Below are positions 43,047 to 53,472 of a stretch of DNA of 64,000 nucleotides, in pieces (position 1 is the first letter of the stretch; each line of letters begins with the position of its first letter). The notes under the pieces were generated by a model. That model did not search any database and was not told the DNA's origin. It saw only the letters and a program-made list of their open reading frames with translations. The DNA comes from Nocardioides litoris. Its GTDB lineage: Bacteria > Actinomycetota > Actinomycetes > Propionibacteriales > Nocardioidaceae. The DNA is taken from positions 1,240,001 to 1,304,000 of the forward strand of contig NZ_VDMR01000001.1 of the NCBI RefSeq assembly GCF_006346315.1, written 5' to 3'. The position numbers were made by a program, and so were the translations under genes.

Positions 43047-43997
43047 GTGCAGCGCATCCAGCTCAGCGAGACGTCCGGGGTGCCGGTCTTCCGCCAGATC
43101 ATCGACCAGGTCGTGTTCATGATCGAGGCGGGCGAGCTGCGCGACGGCGACCGGCTGCCCAGCAGCCGGCTGCTGGCCACCAACCTCGAGGTCAACCGCA
43201 ACACCGCCGCCCGCGCCTACGCCGAGCTGCGCCGGATGGGCCTGGCCACCTCGCAGGGTCGCGCCGGCATGGTCGTGACCCGCTCGGCCGAGGTGCGCGA
43301 CGCGTTCGCCGACCACGAGCAGGCCGTCGCGCTGCTCTCCGGGCCGGTGCGCGAGTGCCTGGCACTGGGCCTCGACGCCGACGAGATCAGCCGGATCGCC
43401 CGGCACGAGGCCCTGGCCGCCCAGCAGGCGGAGGTGCAGGTCGGGTTCGTGGAGTGCAACGACGAGCGCGCCGAGACCTTCGCCCGCGACCTGTCCGAGA
43501 CCGTCGGGGCGAAGGTGCGCCCGCACGTGCTCGGCGCCTTCGAGCCCGCCGAGCTGGGCGACCTCGACCTGGTGGTGACGACGTTCTTCCACCACGCGGA
43601 GGTGCGCCGGCTGGTCCGCTCGGTCGAGGCCGACCCGTTGCCGGAGGTGCTGGCCATCGTGGCCGCCCCGCACCTGCGCACCCTGACCCGGCTCTCGGCC
43701 CTGCCGTCTGACAAGCGCATCGGCATCCTCTACTCCACCGAGCACCAGGCCGAGCTCATCGGCCAGTCGCTCAGCGACTCCGGCCTGACCAACGTCTCGG
43801 TCGTGCGCGAGACCAGCGACGAGGCGCTGGCCGGGTTCGACGTCGTCGTGGTGCCCAGCGAGGACCCCGAGCTCAACGCGCTCGTCAAGGACCGCTCCAA
43901 GGTGCTGGAGTTCGGCAACGTGCTCGACCCGGCGAGCCGGCGCATGGTCTCCGACGTGGTCGACGACCTGCGCGAGCGGCGTACGCGGGAGGGCTGA
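43047..43997 (+). CDS. GntR family transcriptional regulator with ligand-binding C-terminal domain
   Basis: A 316-residue regulator. Residues 1-80 are a GntR winged helix (VPVFRQIIDQVVFMIEAGEL, LPSSRLLATNLEVNRNTAARAYAEL). The remaining 230 residues are not the usual FadR or UbiC effector; they alternate beta strands and helices (VGFVECNDERAETFA, DLVVTTFFHHAEV, GILYSTEHQAELI, VVVVPSEDPEL) like a periplasmic-binding-protein or receiver-type Rossmann fold. GTG 43047 lies 6 nt after TATCAT (43035-43040), giving a leaderless mRNA. Its location between the peptidase operon and dgdA makes it the likely regulator of both, through the 19-bp elements. Confidence 0.85.
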   Translation: MQRIQLSETSGVPVFRQIIDQVVFMIEAGELRDGDRLPSSRLLATNLEVNRNTAARAYAELRRMGLATSQGRAGMVVTRSAEVRDAFADHEQAVALLSGPVRECLALGLDADEISRIARHEALAAQQAEVQVGFVECNDERAETFARDLSETVGAKVRPHVLGAFEPAELGDLDLVVTTFFHHAEVRRLVRSVEADPLPEVLAIVAAPHLRTLTRLSALPSDKRIGILYSTEHQAELIGQSLSDSGLTNVSVVRETSDEALAGFDVVVVPSEDPELNALVKDRSKVLEFGNVLDPASRRMVSDVVDDLRERRTREG

Positions 43998-45366
<1,369 letters not shown>

Positions 45367-45421
45367 ATCGGTTCCGGGAAGCGCTGGACCGGGTGGGCCA
45401 CGACGACTACCGTCGGCGTCC

Positions 45422-47266
45422 GTGCCGACCCCGATCCCCGCCGCATCTGTGTTCGCCGGCCGGATCGGGTTCGACTGGCTGCGCCGCGACGGCGACGGGC
45501 TGCTGTGGGTCGAGGCCCGGCCGGCCCAGGGCCGCTCGGTGCTGGTCTCGTGGCAGCCGGGAGCCGAGCCCGTCGACCTCACCGCGCCCGGACGCTCGTG
45601 CTCGGCCCGCGTGGGCTACGGCGGCATCCCGTACGCCGTGGGCCCGGCCGGTGAGGTGTGGGCCGTCGAGGGGGCCGACCAGCGGGTGCGCTGCGCCCGG
45701 GGACCGCGGCGGGGCACCGCGGTGACGTCGACCGATGGCGACGTGCGGTGGGCCGACCTCGTCGCCACCGCCACCCACCTGTACGCCGTCCGCGAGACCC
45801 ACCACGGCCCGCGCGCCGACGAGGTCGACAACGAGCTGGTCCGGATCGCCCTCGACGGCTCGGGCCGGCCCGCCGGGGAGCAGGTCGTGCTCGACGCAGG
45901 GCACGACTTCGTGGCAGCCCCCCGGGTCTCGCCCGACGGGCGACGGCTGGCCTGGATCACCTGGGACCACCCGCGGATGCCGTGGGACGGCACCGACCTC
46001 TGGGTCGCCGACCTCGTGCCCGAGGGGATCGCCGGCATCGCCGCGCCGCGCCACGTCGCGGGCGGGCCGGAGGAGTCGGTGCTCGAGCCGACGTGGACCC
46101 CCGACGGCGACCTCTTCTTCCACACCGACCGCTCCGGGTTCTGGAACCTTCACTCCCTCCAGCGTGGCCGGCTGGTCGACACCGACCACGACATGACCCC
46201 GCCGCCGTGGCACCTCGGCCTGCGCACCGTCGACTGCTTCCCCGACGGTCGCCTGGTCTGCACCTGGATCGCCGACGCGACCGAGCACCTCGGCGTGCGG
46301 CACCCCGACGGCCGTCTGGAGGAGCTCGCGACGCCGTACACCCGGCTCGGCTCGCCGACCGTGCTGGGCGACCGGGTCGCCGTCGTCGCGGCCGGTCCGC
46401 GCCACCCGGCGGCGGTGGTGCTCCTCGACCCGAGTGGGGGGCGGGTCGAGGAGCTCCGCCGCGAGCCCGTCGACGTGCCGTCGGCGACCAGCGAGCCGGT
46501 GGCGCTGACCTACCCGACGACGGGCGGCGACGTCGCGCACGCCTTCTACTACGCACCGCCCGGGCCGGCCGGCCCCGCCCCGCTCGTCGTCAACGCCCAC
46601 GGCGGCCCCACCAGCCACGTCGTCCCCGTGCTCGACCTGCGCCGGGAGTTCTGGACGAGCCGCGGCTACGGCTACCTCGAGCTCAACTTCCGGGGCAGCA
46701 CCGGGTACGGCCGCCGCTACCGCGACGCGCTCAAGGGCGAGTGGGGCGTCGTCGACGTCGACGACGCGGTGGCCGGGGCACTCCACCTCGTCGAGCGGGG
46801 CCTCGCCGACCCCGACCGGCTCGTGGTGCGCGGGTTGAGCGGCGGCGGCTGGCTGACCCTGTGCGCACTGGCCTTCCGCGACGTCTTCGCCGCGGGCGCC
46901 AGCAGCAACGGCGTCGCCGACGCGCACAAGATGGCCGCCGACACGCACAAGCTCGAGTCGCACTACCTCGACTCCCTCATCGGCCCGCTGCCGCAGGCGC
47001 GCGCGACGTACGACGAGCGCTCGCCCATCACCGCCGCCGACCGCATCGACGCGCCGCTGCTGCTGGTGCAGGGGGCGCTCGACGAGGTGGTCCCGGCCGA
47101 CCAGGCCCAGATGATCGCCGACGTGCTCGCGGCGCGAGGGGTCGACCACGAGCACCTCGTCTACCCCGACGAGGGCCACGTGTTCGTGCGCGCCGACAAC
47201 CTGGCCCACGCGCTGGAGGCCGAGGCGGCGTTCTTCGCGCGGTCGCTGGCGTTCAGCCCAGCTTGA
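45422..47266 (+). CDS. S9 family peptidase (second, acylaminoacyl/prolyl oligopeptidase type)
   Basis: A 614-residue peptidase with an N-terminal beta-propeller (blades such as VSPDGRRLAWITWD and WTPDGDLFF) and a C-terminal hydrolase domain. The nucleophile is in RGLSGGGWLTLCAL, the acid in LVQGALDEVVPADQ and the His in YPDEGHVFVR. The GGG W arrangement after the Ser differs from the GGSYGGY of the 40951 enzyme, so the two are not recent duplicates. No signal peptide. GTG 45422 follows TACCGT (45408-45413) by 8 nt. It shares its promoter region with dgdA, which suggests that it releases the amino acids that DgdA consumes. It overlaps the convergent ALDH gene by 14 nt. Confidence 0.92.
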   Translation: MPTPIPAASVFAGRIGFDWLRRDGDGLLWVEARPAQGRSVLVSWQPGAEPVDLTAPGRSCSARVGYGGIPYAVGPAGEVWAVEGADQRVRCARGPRRGTAVTSTDGDVRWADLVATATHLYAVRETHHGPRADEVDNELVRIALDGSGRPAGEQVVLDAGHDFVAAPRVSPDGRRLAWITWDHPRMPWDGTDLWVADLVPEGIAGIAAPRHVAGGPEESVLEPTWTPDGDLFFHTDRSGFWNLHSLQRGRLVDTDHDMTPPPWHLGLRTVDCFPDGRLVCTWIADATEHLGVRHPDGRLEELATPYTRLGSPTVLGDRVAVVAAGPRHPAAVVLLDPSGGRVEELRREPVDVPSATSEPVALTYPTTGGDVAHAFYYAPPGPAGPAPLVVNAHGGPTSHVVPVLDLRREFWTSRGYGYLELNFRGSTGYGRRYRDALKGEWGVVDVDDAVAGALHLVERGLADPDRLVVRGLSGGGWLTLCALAFRDVFAAGASSNGVADAHKMAADTHKLESHYLDSLIGPLPQARATYDERSPITAADRIDAPLLLVQGALDEVVPADQAQMIADVLAARGVDHEHLVYPDEGHVFVRADNLAHALEAEAAFFARSLAFSPA

Positions 47267-48728
47267 ACGGGTCGCGCGTGCCGCCGGTGAGCTCGACGTA
47301 CACCGACTTCGTCTCAAGGTACTCCTCGACCGCCGCCGAGCCGTTCTCGCGGCCGATGCCCGACATGCCGAAGCCGCCGAAGGGCATGTTGGGCGCGACG
47401 ACGCGGTAGGCGTTGATCCACACCGTGCCCGCCTTGATGGCGTGTGCGACGCGGTGGGCGCGGTGGACGTCCTTGGTCCACACCGCGCCGGCCAGGCCGT
47501 ACGGCGTGTCGTTGGCCAGCCGGACCGCCTCGTCCTCGTCGGTGAAGGTGTAGGCGGTGAGGACGGGCCCGAAGACCTCCTCGCGGGCGATGGTGGCGTC
47601 GTGCTCGGCGACGACGACGGTCGGCTTGACGAACAGGCCGCCGAGGTCGGCGTTGGGCTCGCCGCCGGTGGCGATGGTCCAGCCCTCGTCGCGGGCCCCC
47701 TGGAGGTAGCCGAGCACCTTCTCGTACTGCGGCTGGTTGGCCACGGGGCCCATCTCGGTCGCGGCGTCCGTGGGGTCGCCCTGCTGGATGGCCTCGGCGC
47801 GCGCCACGACCTTGGCCACGAGCTCGTCACGCACCGACTCGTGGACGACGAGGCGCGAGCCGGCCATGCAGGTCTGGCCGGTCGCGGCGAAGACCCCGGC
47901 GACCAGGCCGTTGGCCGCGGCGTCGAGGTCGGCGTCGGGGAAGACGACCTGGGGCGACTTGCCGCCGAGCTCGAGGGTCACCCGGTTGACGTTGGCCACC
48001 GCGGCCTGGGCGACCTTGATGCCGGTGGCGGTGCTGCCGGTGAAAGCGACCTTGTCCACGCCCTCGTGCGAGGCCAGACGCTCACCGGTGGAGCGGTCCC
48101 AGCCGGTGACGACGTTGAGCACGCCCGCGGGCAGGCCGGCGGCGTGCAGCACCTCGGCGAACGCGACGGTCGAGGCCGGCGCGTGCTCCGACGGCTTGAC
48201 CACGCACGTGCACCCCGCAGCCAGCAGGGGCGCGAGCTTGAAGGTGAGGAGCAGCAGGGGCGAGTTCCACGGCGTGATCGCGCCGACCACGCCGATCGGC
48301 GTCTTGGTGGTGTAGCCGAAGTAGGTGCTGGGATTGACCTGCGGGACGGTGCGGCCCTCGAGCTTGTCGGCCAGGCCGGAGAAGTAGGAGTACCAGGTGC
48401 CGAGGCCCTGCAGCTGCCCGAGCATCTCGCGCAGCAGCTTGCCGGAGTCGTTGACCTCCAGCCGGGCCAGGCGGTCGGCGTCGTCGGTGATCGCGTCGGC
48501 CACCCGGCGCAGGATGCGCGCCCGGTCGAACCCGGTCATCCGACCCCACTCGCCCTCGTACGCCGCGCGGCTCGACGCGACGGCCCGGTCGACGTCCTCG
48601 GGGCCGCCGTCGGCCATGGTCGCCCACGTGGTCCCGGTCCAGGGGTTGGTGGACTCGAAGGTGCGACCGGACAGCGCGGGCACCTGCTGGCCGTCGATGA
48701 ACATCCCGAACGACTCGATGTCTGGCAT
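47253..48728 (-). CDS. Aldehyde dehydrogenase (betaine/ThcA type)
   Basis: A 491-residue aldehyde dehydrogenase with all family motifs: VVGAITPWNSPLLLL, CTCVVKPSEHAP, VAFTGSTATG, the glutamate motif VTLELGGKSPQ, the catalytic cysteine in ATGQTCMAGSRL, and EEVFGPVLTAYTF. Closer to the classical ALDH family than the 37944 protein. The promoter carries direct repeats CGGACC-N15-CGGATA (48763-48789) 35-61 bp before the ATG, shared with the operons starting at 54419 and 57047. The frameshifted araC gene lies directly upstream on the same strand; ALDH genes are often controlled by adjacent AraC activators. Confidence 0.93.
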   Translation of the reverse strand: MPDIESFGMFIDGQQVPALSGRTFESTNPWTGTTWATMADGGPEDVDRAVASSRAAYEGEWGRMTGFDRARILRRVADAITDDADRLARLEVNDSGKLLREMLGQLQGLGTWYSYFSGLADKLEGRTVPQVNPSTYFGYTTKTPIGVVGAITPWNSPLLLLTFKLAPLLAAGCTCVVKPSEHAPASTVAFAEVLHAAGLPAGVLNVVTGWDRSTGERLASHEGVDKVAFTGSTATGIKVAQAAVANVNRVTLELGGKSPQVVFPDADLDAAANGLVAGVFAATGQTCMAGSRLVVHESVRDELVAKVVARAEAIQQGDPTDAATEMGPVANQPQYEKVLGYLQGARDEGWTIATGGEPNADLGGLFVKPTVVVAEHDATIAREEVFGPVLTAYTFTDEDEAVRLANDTPYGLAGAVWTKDVHRAHRVAHAIKAGTVWINAYRVVAPNMPFGGFGMSGIGRENGSAAVEEYLETKSVYVELTGGTRDPFKLG

Positions 48729-48762
48729 GGTCCCGACGCTACGAGCGCCGTCGGGCGGCGGA

Positions 48763-48789
48763 TATCCGCTGGCTGCGGTGCGGGGTCCG
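48763..48789 (-). promoter_or_regulatory. Direct-repeat operator, 21-bp spacing (ALDH promoter)
   Basis: On the minus strand CGGACC (48789-48784) and CGGATA (48768-48763) are in direct repeat with starts 21 bp apart, with GCAGCCA between. The ATG is 34 bp further on. The same arrangement occurs at 54445-54471 and 57081-57107. Two-turn direct repeats are the usual target of AraC-family activators. Confidence 0.65.
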
Positions 48790-48800
48790 GTCAGCGCGTC

Positions 48801-48850
48801 GGCTGCGGGGGCTTCGAGGCTCGTCGCTGGCGCTCCTCGCACCTCAGCCA
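48801..48850 (+). repeat. 50-bp dispersed repeat, copy B
   Basis: It starts GGCTGCGGGGGC and ends CACCTCAGCCA, with the invariant core TCGTCGC(T/C)GGCGCTCCTC. It lies 11 bp beyond the stop of the frameshifted araC gene (48862). It differs from copy C at 3 of 50 positions. Confidence 0.85.
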
Positions 48851-48861
48851 CCGTGTTGGCG

Positions 48862-49802
48862 TCAGCGGTTGAGGGTCGCGCTGGGGAGCTCGCCGAACTG
48901 GTCGCGGTACTGCTGGGCGAAGCGGGACTGGTGGAAGAAGCCCCACCGCATCGCGAGGTCGGTGACACGGGTGCGCTGGGGGTCGGCGCGGAGGAGGTCG
49001 GCACGGACCCGGCCGAGGCGGACGCGGCGTACGTAGGCCATCGGCGTCTCGTCGAGCTGCTCGGCGAAGGCGGCGTGCAGGGTGCGGACGCTGACGCAGG
49101 CGACCTTGGCCAGGAGCTCGGGGGTGAGCTCGGCGTCGGCGTGCTCCTCATGTAGCGGACGACGGGGGCGAGCCGGCCGAGGCGGGTGGTGTCGTCGCGG
49201 CCGGCGAGGGCGTCGGAGTACTGGTGGCGGCCGGCCTGGAGGAGCGTGGTGAGCACGTAGGTCTCCAGCTGGGTGCGGGCCAGCGGCAGGTCGCGCAGGC
49301 CGCCGGGGCGCTCGAGCTCGGTGGCCAGGAAGCGCACCGACTGGAGCAGCGCCTGGCCGGCGGGGGAGGTCAGGTCGAGGCCGAAGTCGAAGTCGACGAC
49401 GTCGGTGACCGGCCGGCCGATGAGGTCGCCGAGGTGCGACTCCAGCCCGGTGCGCGAGACCTTGAGGATCAGCTGCTCCGCGTCGGGCGTCCACCGCACG
49501 GTGTTGGACTGCTCGGGGTTGAGCACGAGCCCGCGCGCCAGCGCCGGGGTGTGCTCACGGGTGCCGTCGCGGCGGGAGGCACTGGTGGAGCCGGTGAGCT
49601 GGAGGTTGACGTGGTACCACTGCTCGGCCGCGGGCATCCGCAGCTCGGTCTCGGCTCCGTAGGTCAGGTAGCCGAGGGTCAGGTGCCGGTCGCTGGCGGC
49701 GTTGAGCCGCATGTCCATCGCGTCCTGCGGCCCGACGAGGTCGTGCGGCAGGTAGACCCGGGTCACAGCGTCGCGGGCCTCCTCGAGGCTGCGGGTCGCC
49801 AT
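48862..49802 (-). pseudogene. AraC family regulator, frameshifted
   Basis: Two frames together encode one AraC-type activator of about 313 residues. The N-terminal part (from ATG 49802, MATRSLEEARDAVTRVYLPH) is an AraC-binding-like sensor domain; the frame is correct to VVRYM. The C-terminal helix-turn-helix domain (VSVRTLHAAFAEQ, AYVRRVRLGRVRADL, WGFFHQSRFAQQY) continues in another frame that starts near 49155. One missing G around 49148-49152 (coding strand CATGAGG where CATGGAGG would restore the frame) explains the break. The rest looks intact, so a recent mutation or a sequence error is more likely than an old pseudogene. It is the natural candidate for binding the 21-bp direct repeats. 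Confidence 0.85.
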
Positions 49803-49858
49803 GACAGCGTCGCCCGCGAGGTACTCCCTGAGCAATCCCGACCCCCCAGCTCGGCCGC

Positions 49859-49884
49859 CGGTGCGACCGTGACGACGGTCACCG
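49859..49884. terminator. Possible hairpin after the AceE-like gene
   Basis: CGGTGCGACCG (49859-49869) and CGGTCACCG (49876-49884) pair with a 2-nt bulge around TGACGA. It lies 22 bp past the stop of the 49907 gene and upstream of araC. No U-tract. Confidence 0.4.
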
Positions 49885-49906
49885 TATGCGGCGGGTCAAG
49901 CCCGCT

Positions 49907-52255
49907 CTACCTCCCCAGGAGGTCCAGCGCGGCCTCGACGACGGAGTAGGCGTCGATGCCGTGCAGCGCGTAGGCGTCGGACAGGTCGGAGCTCTGCCCG
50001 AACTCGGTCACCCCGAGGCAGCGGATCCGGTCACCGCGCGCACCGGCGAGGAACGACAGCGTGTGCGGGTGGCCGTCGATGACGGTGACGATCGGGCAGT
50101 GGTGGTGGGGCGGCAGCAGCAGGTCGAGCACGCCCGACCCCTCGCCGGGGCGGCGGCTGCTGCGCTGCTGGAACGACCGGAACACCAGGTCGGCGCTGGT
50201 CAGGCACACCACCCCGGCCACGACGTCGTGCGCGGCGAGCCGCTCGGCCGCGGCCAGCACCTCGGGCATGACCGCGCCGGTGCCGACCAGCGTCACCTGC
50301 TCGTCGGCGACGGCGTGGTCGGTGATCCGGTAGCCGCCGCTGACGACCTGGCGTCGGCGGCGCTCCCGCAGCACCTCGTCGTCGGGCACCCGGGCCAGGG
50401 CGGGGTCGATGGGCCGCGTCGAGAGCCGGAAGTACGACGACGTGCCGCTCGGCACGCCGACCTGGCCCATCGCGTGCAGGAACGTCCACTCCAGGTCCTG
50501 GGCGAAGGCCGGCTCCCAGGCGGTGCAGGCCGGCTGCTCCAGCCCGATCGACGGCGTCGAGACCGACTGGTGCGCCCCGCCCTCGGCCGACAGCGTCACG
50601 CCCGACGGGGTGCCGACCAGGATCGACTGCCCGCCGGCGTACATGCCGAAGGACCAGGGCTCCAGGGCGCGGGAGACGAACGGGTCGTACATCGTGGCGA
50701 TCGGGATCAGCCGCTCGCCCCAGCGCGACCACGTGGAGCCGAGCTCGGCGGCCAGCCCGACGAGGTTGACCTCGGCGATGCCGAGCTCGATGTGCTGGCC
50801 CTCCTCGGACTCGGCCCACTTCAGCAGCCGCTGGGCGTCGTCGGCGAACCAGTCCTGCCGCTCGGCCACCGACCACACGCCGGTCTTGTTGATCCAGCCG
50901 CCGAGGTTGGTCGAGGACGCCACGTCGGGGCTCGTGGTCACCACGCGGGCCGCGGCCTCCGGGGCGTCGCGGACCAGATCGGCCAGCAGCCGCCCGAGCG
51001 TGGCCTGGGTGGAGACGACCTTGCGGTGGGGGTGCCCGAGCTCGGTGGGTACGACGACCTCGCCGGTCGGCACGGGAGCCGACCGCGCGAGCGCCGTACG
51101 ACGCCGAGCGGCGAGCTCGGCGGCGGCCGAGCCCTCCGGCAGGCCGGCCCACGGGTCGGCCAGGTCGTGTCCGGTCGCGTCGGCCAGCGCCTGCATCTGC
51201 CCCTCGGTGAGCAGGGCGGAGTGGTTGTTGGGGTGGCCCTCGGTGGGCAGCCCGCGGCCCTTGACGGTGTAGGCGAAGACCACTGTCGGGCGGTGGTCCT
51301 CGACCGACTCGAAGGTGTCGAGCAGCAGCCCGAGGTCGTGTCCGCCGAGGTCGCGGACGGCGGCGGCGAGGTGGGGGGTCGGCACCGACTGCAGCAGCTC
51401 CTGCAGCGCCTCCTGGCCGGCCGGGCCGCCCGGGGACCCGTCCGGCTCGCCCATGATCCGCTCGGCGACCTCGGAGGAGTCGACGCGCAGCATCCGCTGG
51501 TACTCCTCGTTGGGCATGGCCTCGAGCCGGGCCCGCAGCTGGTCGCCCCCGGGGCGGGCGAACAGCGCCGAGATGAGCCGGCCCCACTTGAGCGTCACGA
51601 CCTGCCAGCCCGCCGCCGCGAACATCGCCTCCAGTCGCTGCACCTGGATGTCGGGTACGACCCGGTCGAGGGACTGCCGGTTCATGTCGACGACCCACAG
51701 CAGCTCTCCCAGGCTGGCCACCTGGGGGTCGGCGACGGCCTCCCAGATCGCGCCCTCGTCGAGCTCGGCGTCGCCGAGCAGGCTGATGAAGCGCCCGGCG
51801 CGCGGGGCGTCGCGGAACTGCGAGCGCACGTAGCGGTGCGCGATCGCCGCCCACAGCGTCGCCGTCGCGCCGATGCCGACCGAGCCGGTGGAGAAGTCGA
51901 CCGGGTCGGGGTCCTTCTGCCGCGACGGGTAGGACTGCAGTCCGCCCTTGGCGCGCAGCGTCGGCAGGTAGCGGGCGTCGAGGTCGCCGAGCAGGTAGTT
52001 GACCGCGTGGAGCACGGGCGAGGCGTGCGGCTTGACCGAGACCCGGTCGCGGGAGGTGAGCTCGGCGAACCACAGCGCCACCATGATGTCGACCATCGAG
52101 GCCGACGAGGCCTGGTGGCCGCCGACCTTGATGCCGCTCTCGTCGGGGCGGCCGCGGTTGGCCGCGTCGACGATCGCGGTGGCCAGCCACAGCACGGTGC
52201 GCGAGACCTCGCGGAGCACCTCGACGTCGGGCCGGTCCTGCGGGGCGTCGCTCAT
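49907..52255 (-). CDS. AceE/transketolase-like thiamine-diphosphate enzyme (2-oxo acid dehydrogenase E1 type)
   Basis: A 782-residue single-chain ThDP enzyme related to homodimeric pyruvate dehydrogenase E1. GGHQASSASMVDIMVALWF gives the first His, GDAELDEGAIWEA and the following VVDMNRQSLD the ThDP/Mg motif, HPNNHSALLTEGQM a conserved loop, and LGIAEVNLVGLAAELG with GGQSILVGTPSG the transketolase middle domain. It is about 100 residues shorter than AceE. The natural substrate is unclear; homologues act on pyruvate, 2-oxobutyrate or branched oxo acids. It overlaps the CaiB gene by 4 nt and is the last gene of a three-gene operon with a CoA-transferase and an HMG-CoA-lyase-like enzyme. No E2 or E3 subunit is nearby. 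Confidence 0.82.
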   Translation of the reverse strand: MSDAPQDRPDVEVLREVSRTVLWLATAIVDAANRGRPDESGIKVGGHQASSASMVDIMVALWFAELTSRDRVSVKPHASPVLHAVNYLLGDLDARYLPTLRAKGGLQSYPSRQKDPDPVDFSTGSVGIGATATLWAAIAHRYVRSQFRDAPRAGRFISLLGDAELDEGAIWEAVADPQVASLGELLWVVDMNRQSLDRVVPDIQVQRLEAMFAAAGWQVVTLKWGRLISALFARPGGDQLRARLEAMPNEEYQRMLRVDSSEVAERIMGEPDGSPGGPAGQEALQELLQSVPTPHLAAAVRDLGGHDLGLLLDTFESVEDHRPTVVFAYTVKGRGLPTEGHPNNHSALLTEGQMQALADATGHDLADPWAGLPEGSAAAELAARRRTALARSAPVPTGEVVVPTELGHPHRKVVSTQATLGRLLADLVRDAPEAAARVVTTSPDVASSTNLGGWINKTGVWSVAERQDWFADDAQRLLKWAESEEGQHIELGIAEVNLVGLAAELGSTWSRWGERLIPIATMYDPFVSRALEPWSFGMYAGGQSILVGTPSGVTLSAEGGAHQSVSTPSIGLEQPACTAWEPAFAQDLEWTFLHAMGQVGVPSGTSSYFRLSTRPIDPALARVPDDEVLRERRRRQVVSGGYRITDHAVADEQVTLVGTGAVMPEVLAAAERLAAHDVVAGVVCLTSADLVFRSFQQRSSRRPGEGSGVLDLLLPPHHHCPIVTVIDGHPHTLSFLAGARGDRIRCLGVTEFGQSSDLSDAYALHGIDAYSVVEAALDLLGR

Positions 52256-53472
52256 GTCGGACCATCCTCCTCGGTGAGCAGGTCGTGCAGCCAGGCCGTG
52301 TCGGCGCCCAGGTCGGGTCCGAGGTGGGCGACCGGCAGGGACGTCTCGCCGAGCAGCGGCACGACGCCCGGGAACGCCACCGCGCGCAGCCGCCCGTCGA
52401 TCTCCACCGGCAGCTCCTGGACCATCTTGCGGGCCAGGTACTGCTCGTCGTCGACGATGTCGGCCGCCCGGTAGATCGGCCCGGCCGGCACCGAGGCCTC
52501 GTCGAGCAGCCGCAGGGTCTCGTCGCGGTCGTGCTGCCGGGTCCAGGACTCGATGGCCTCGTCGAGCTCGTCGCGCCGCGCCCACCGGCCGGCGTTGCCG
52601 GCGAGGTCGTCGTCGGCGGCGAGGTCGTCGCGTCCGATGGTGGCCATCAGCCGCTGGAAGATGGAGTCACCGTTGCCGGCGATGACCACCGAGGTGCCGT
52701 CGCCGCACTCGTAGGCGTTGGACGGCGCGATGCCCTCCATCCGTCCGCCCGTGCGTCGGCGGGTGACCTCGAAGGCGGAGTAGTCGGGGATCAGGGACTC
52801 CATCATCGAGAAGACCGCCTCGTGCAGCGCCACGTCGACGTGCCGCTCGGCCGGCGTCACCGGGGCCGCGTCGGCCGCCCGCCGCCGCTCCCGGTCCAGC
52901 AGGGACATGACGACCCCGAAGGCGGCGTACAGCCCCGCGATGGAGTCACCGATCGAGACCCCGACCCGGGCCGGCGGCCGGTCGGGGTCGCCGACCAGGT
53001 CGCGCATGCCGCCGAACCCCTCGGCCACCGCGGCGAACCCGGGCCGGGCGGCCATCGGCCCCGTCTGCCCGTAGGCCGAGACGCGGGCCACCACGAGCTC
53101 GGGGTTGGCCTCGGCCAGCACCTCGGGGGTCAGGCCCCACTTGTCGAGGGTGCCGGGGCGGAAGTTCTCGAGCAGGGCGTCGGAGCGCCGCAGCAGGTCC
53201 AGGACGGTCTGCCGACCCTCGTCGGTGCGCAGGTCGATCTCCACCGACCGCTTGCCCCGGTTGATGGTGCGGTAGAGCAGCGAGGTGTCGCCGCCGTACA
53301 GGCGCCAGGTGCGGAGCTCGTCGCCGGTGCCGGGGCGCTCGACCTTGACCACCTCGGCGCCGAAGTCCGCGAGCATCCGGCCGGCCGTCGGGGCGGCGAT
53401 GTAGTTGCCGAGCTCGACGACGCGCAGGCCCGAGAGCGGGCGCATCGGGTCGTCGGGACGCGCGCCGATCAC
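52252..53472 (-). CDS. CaiB/BaiF family CoA-transferase (class III)
   Basis: A 406-residue class III CoA-transferase, which moves CoA between carboxylic acids. LSGLRVVELGNYIAAPTAGRMLADFGAEVVKVE (read here as VELGNYIAAPTAGRML) is the family start, DALLENFRPGTLDKWGL is conserved, and the catalytic Asp lies in VSIGDSIAGLYAAFG. The length is typical. GTG 53472 overlaps the lyase stop by 4 nt and the stop overlaps the AceE-like start by 4 nt. In this operon it would activate an acid whose CoA thioester is then cleaved by the lyase. Confidence 0.92.
   Translation of the reverse strand: MIGARPDDPMRPLSGLRVVELGNYIAAPTAGRMLADFGAEVVKVERPGTGDELRTWRLYGGDTSLLYRTINRGKRSVEIDLRTDEGRQTVLDLLRRSDALLENFRPGTLDKWGLTPEVLAEANPELVVARVSAYGQTGPMAARPGFAAVAEGFGGMRDLVGDPDRPPARVGVSIGDSIAGLYAAFGVVMSLLDRERRRAADAAPVTPAERHVDVALHEAVFSMMESLIPDYSAFEVTRRRTGGRMEGIAPSNAYECGDGTSVVIAGNGDSIFQRLMATIGRDDLAADDDLAGNAGRWARRDELDEAIESWTRQHDRDETLRLLDEASVPAGPIYRAADIVDDEQYLARKMVQELPVEIDGRLRAVAFPGVVPLLGETSLPVAHLGPDLGADTAWLHDLLTEEDGPT

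Noticed and set aside
47253..49835. A single 860-residue fusion of AraC sensor domain and aldehyde dehydrogenase
   Set aside because: The open frame joins them only because the AraC gene has lost its frame near 49150; the linker of about 100 residues is a Ser/Pro-rich out-of-frame translation, and the ALDH has its own start and promoter element.
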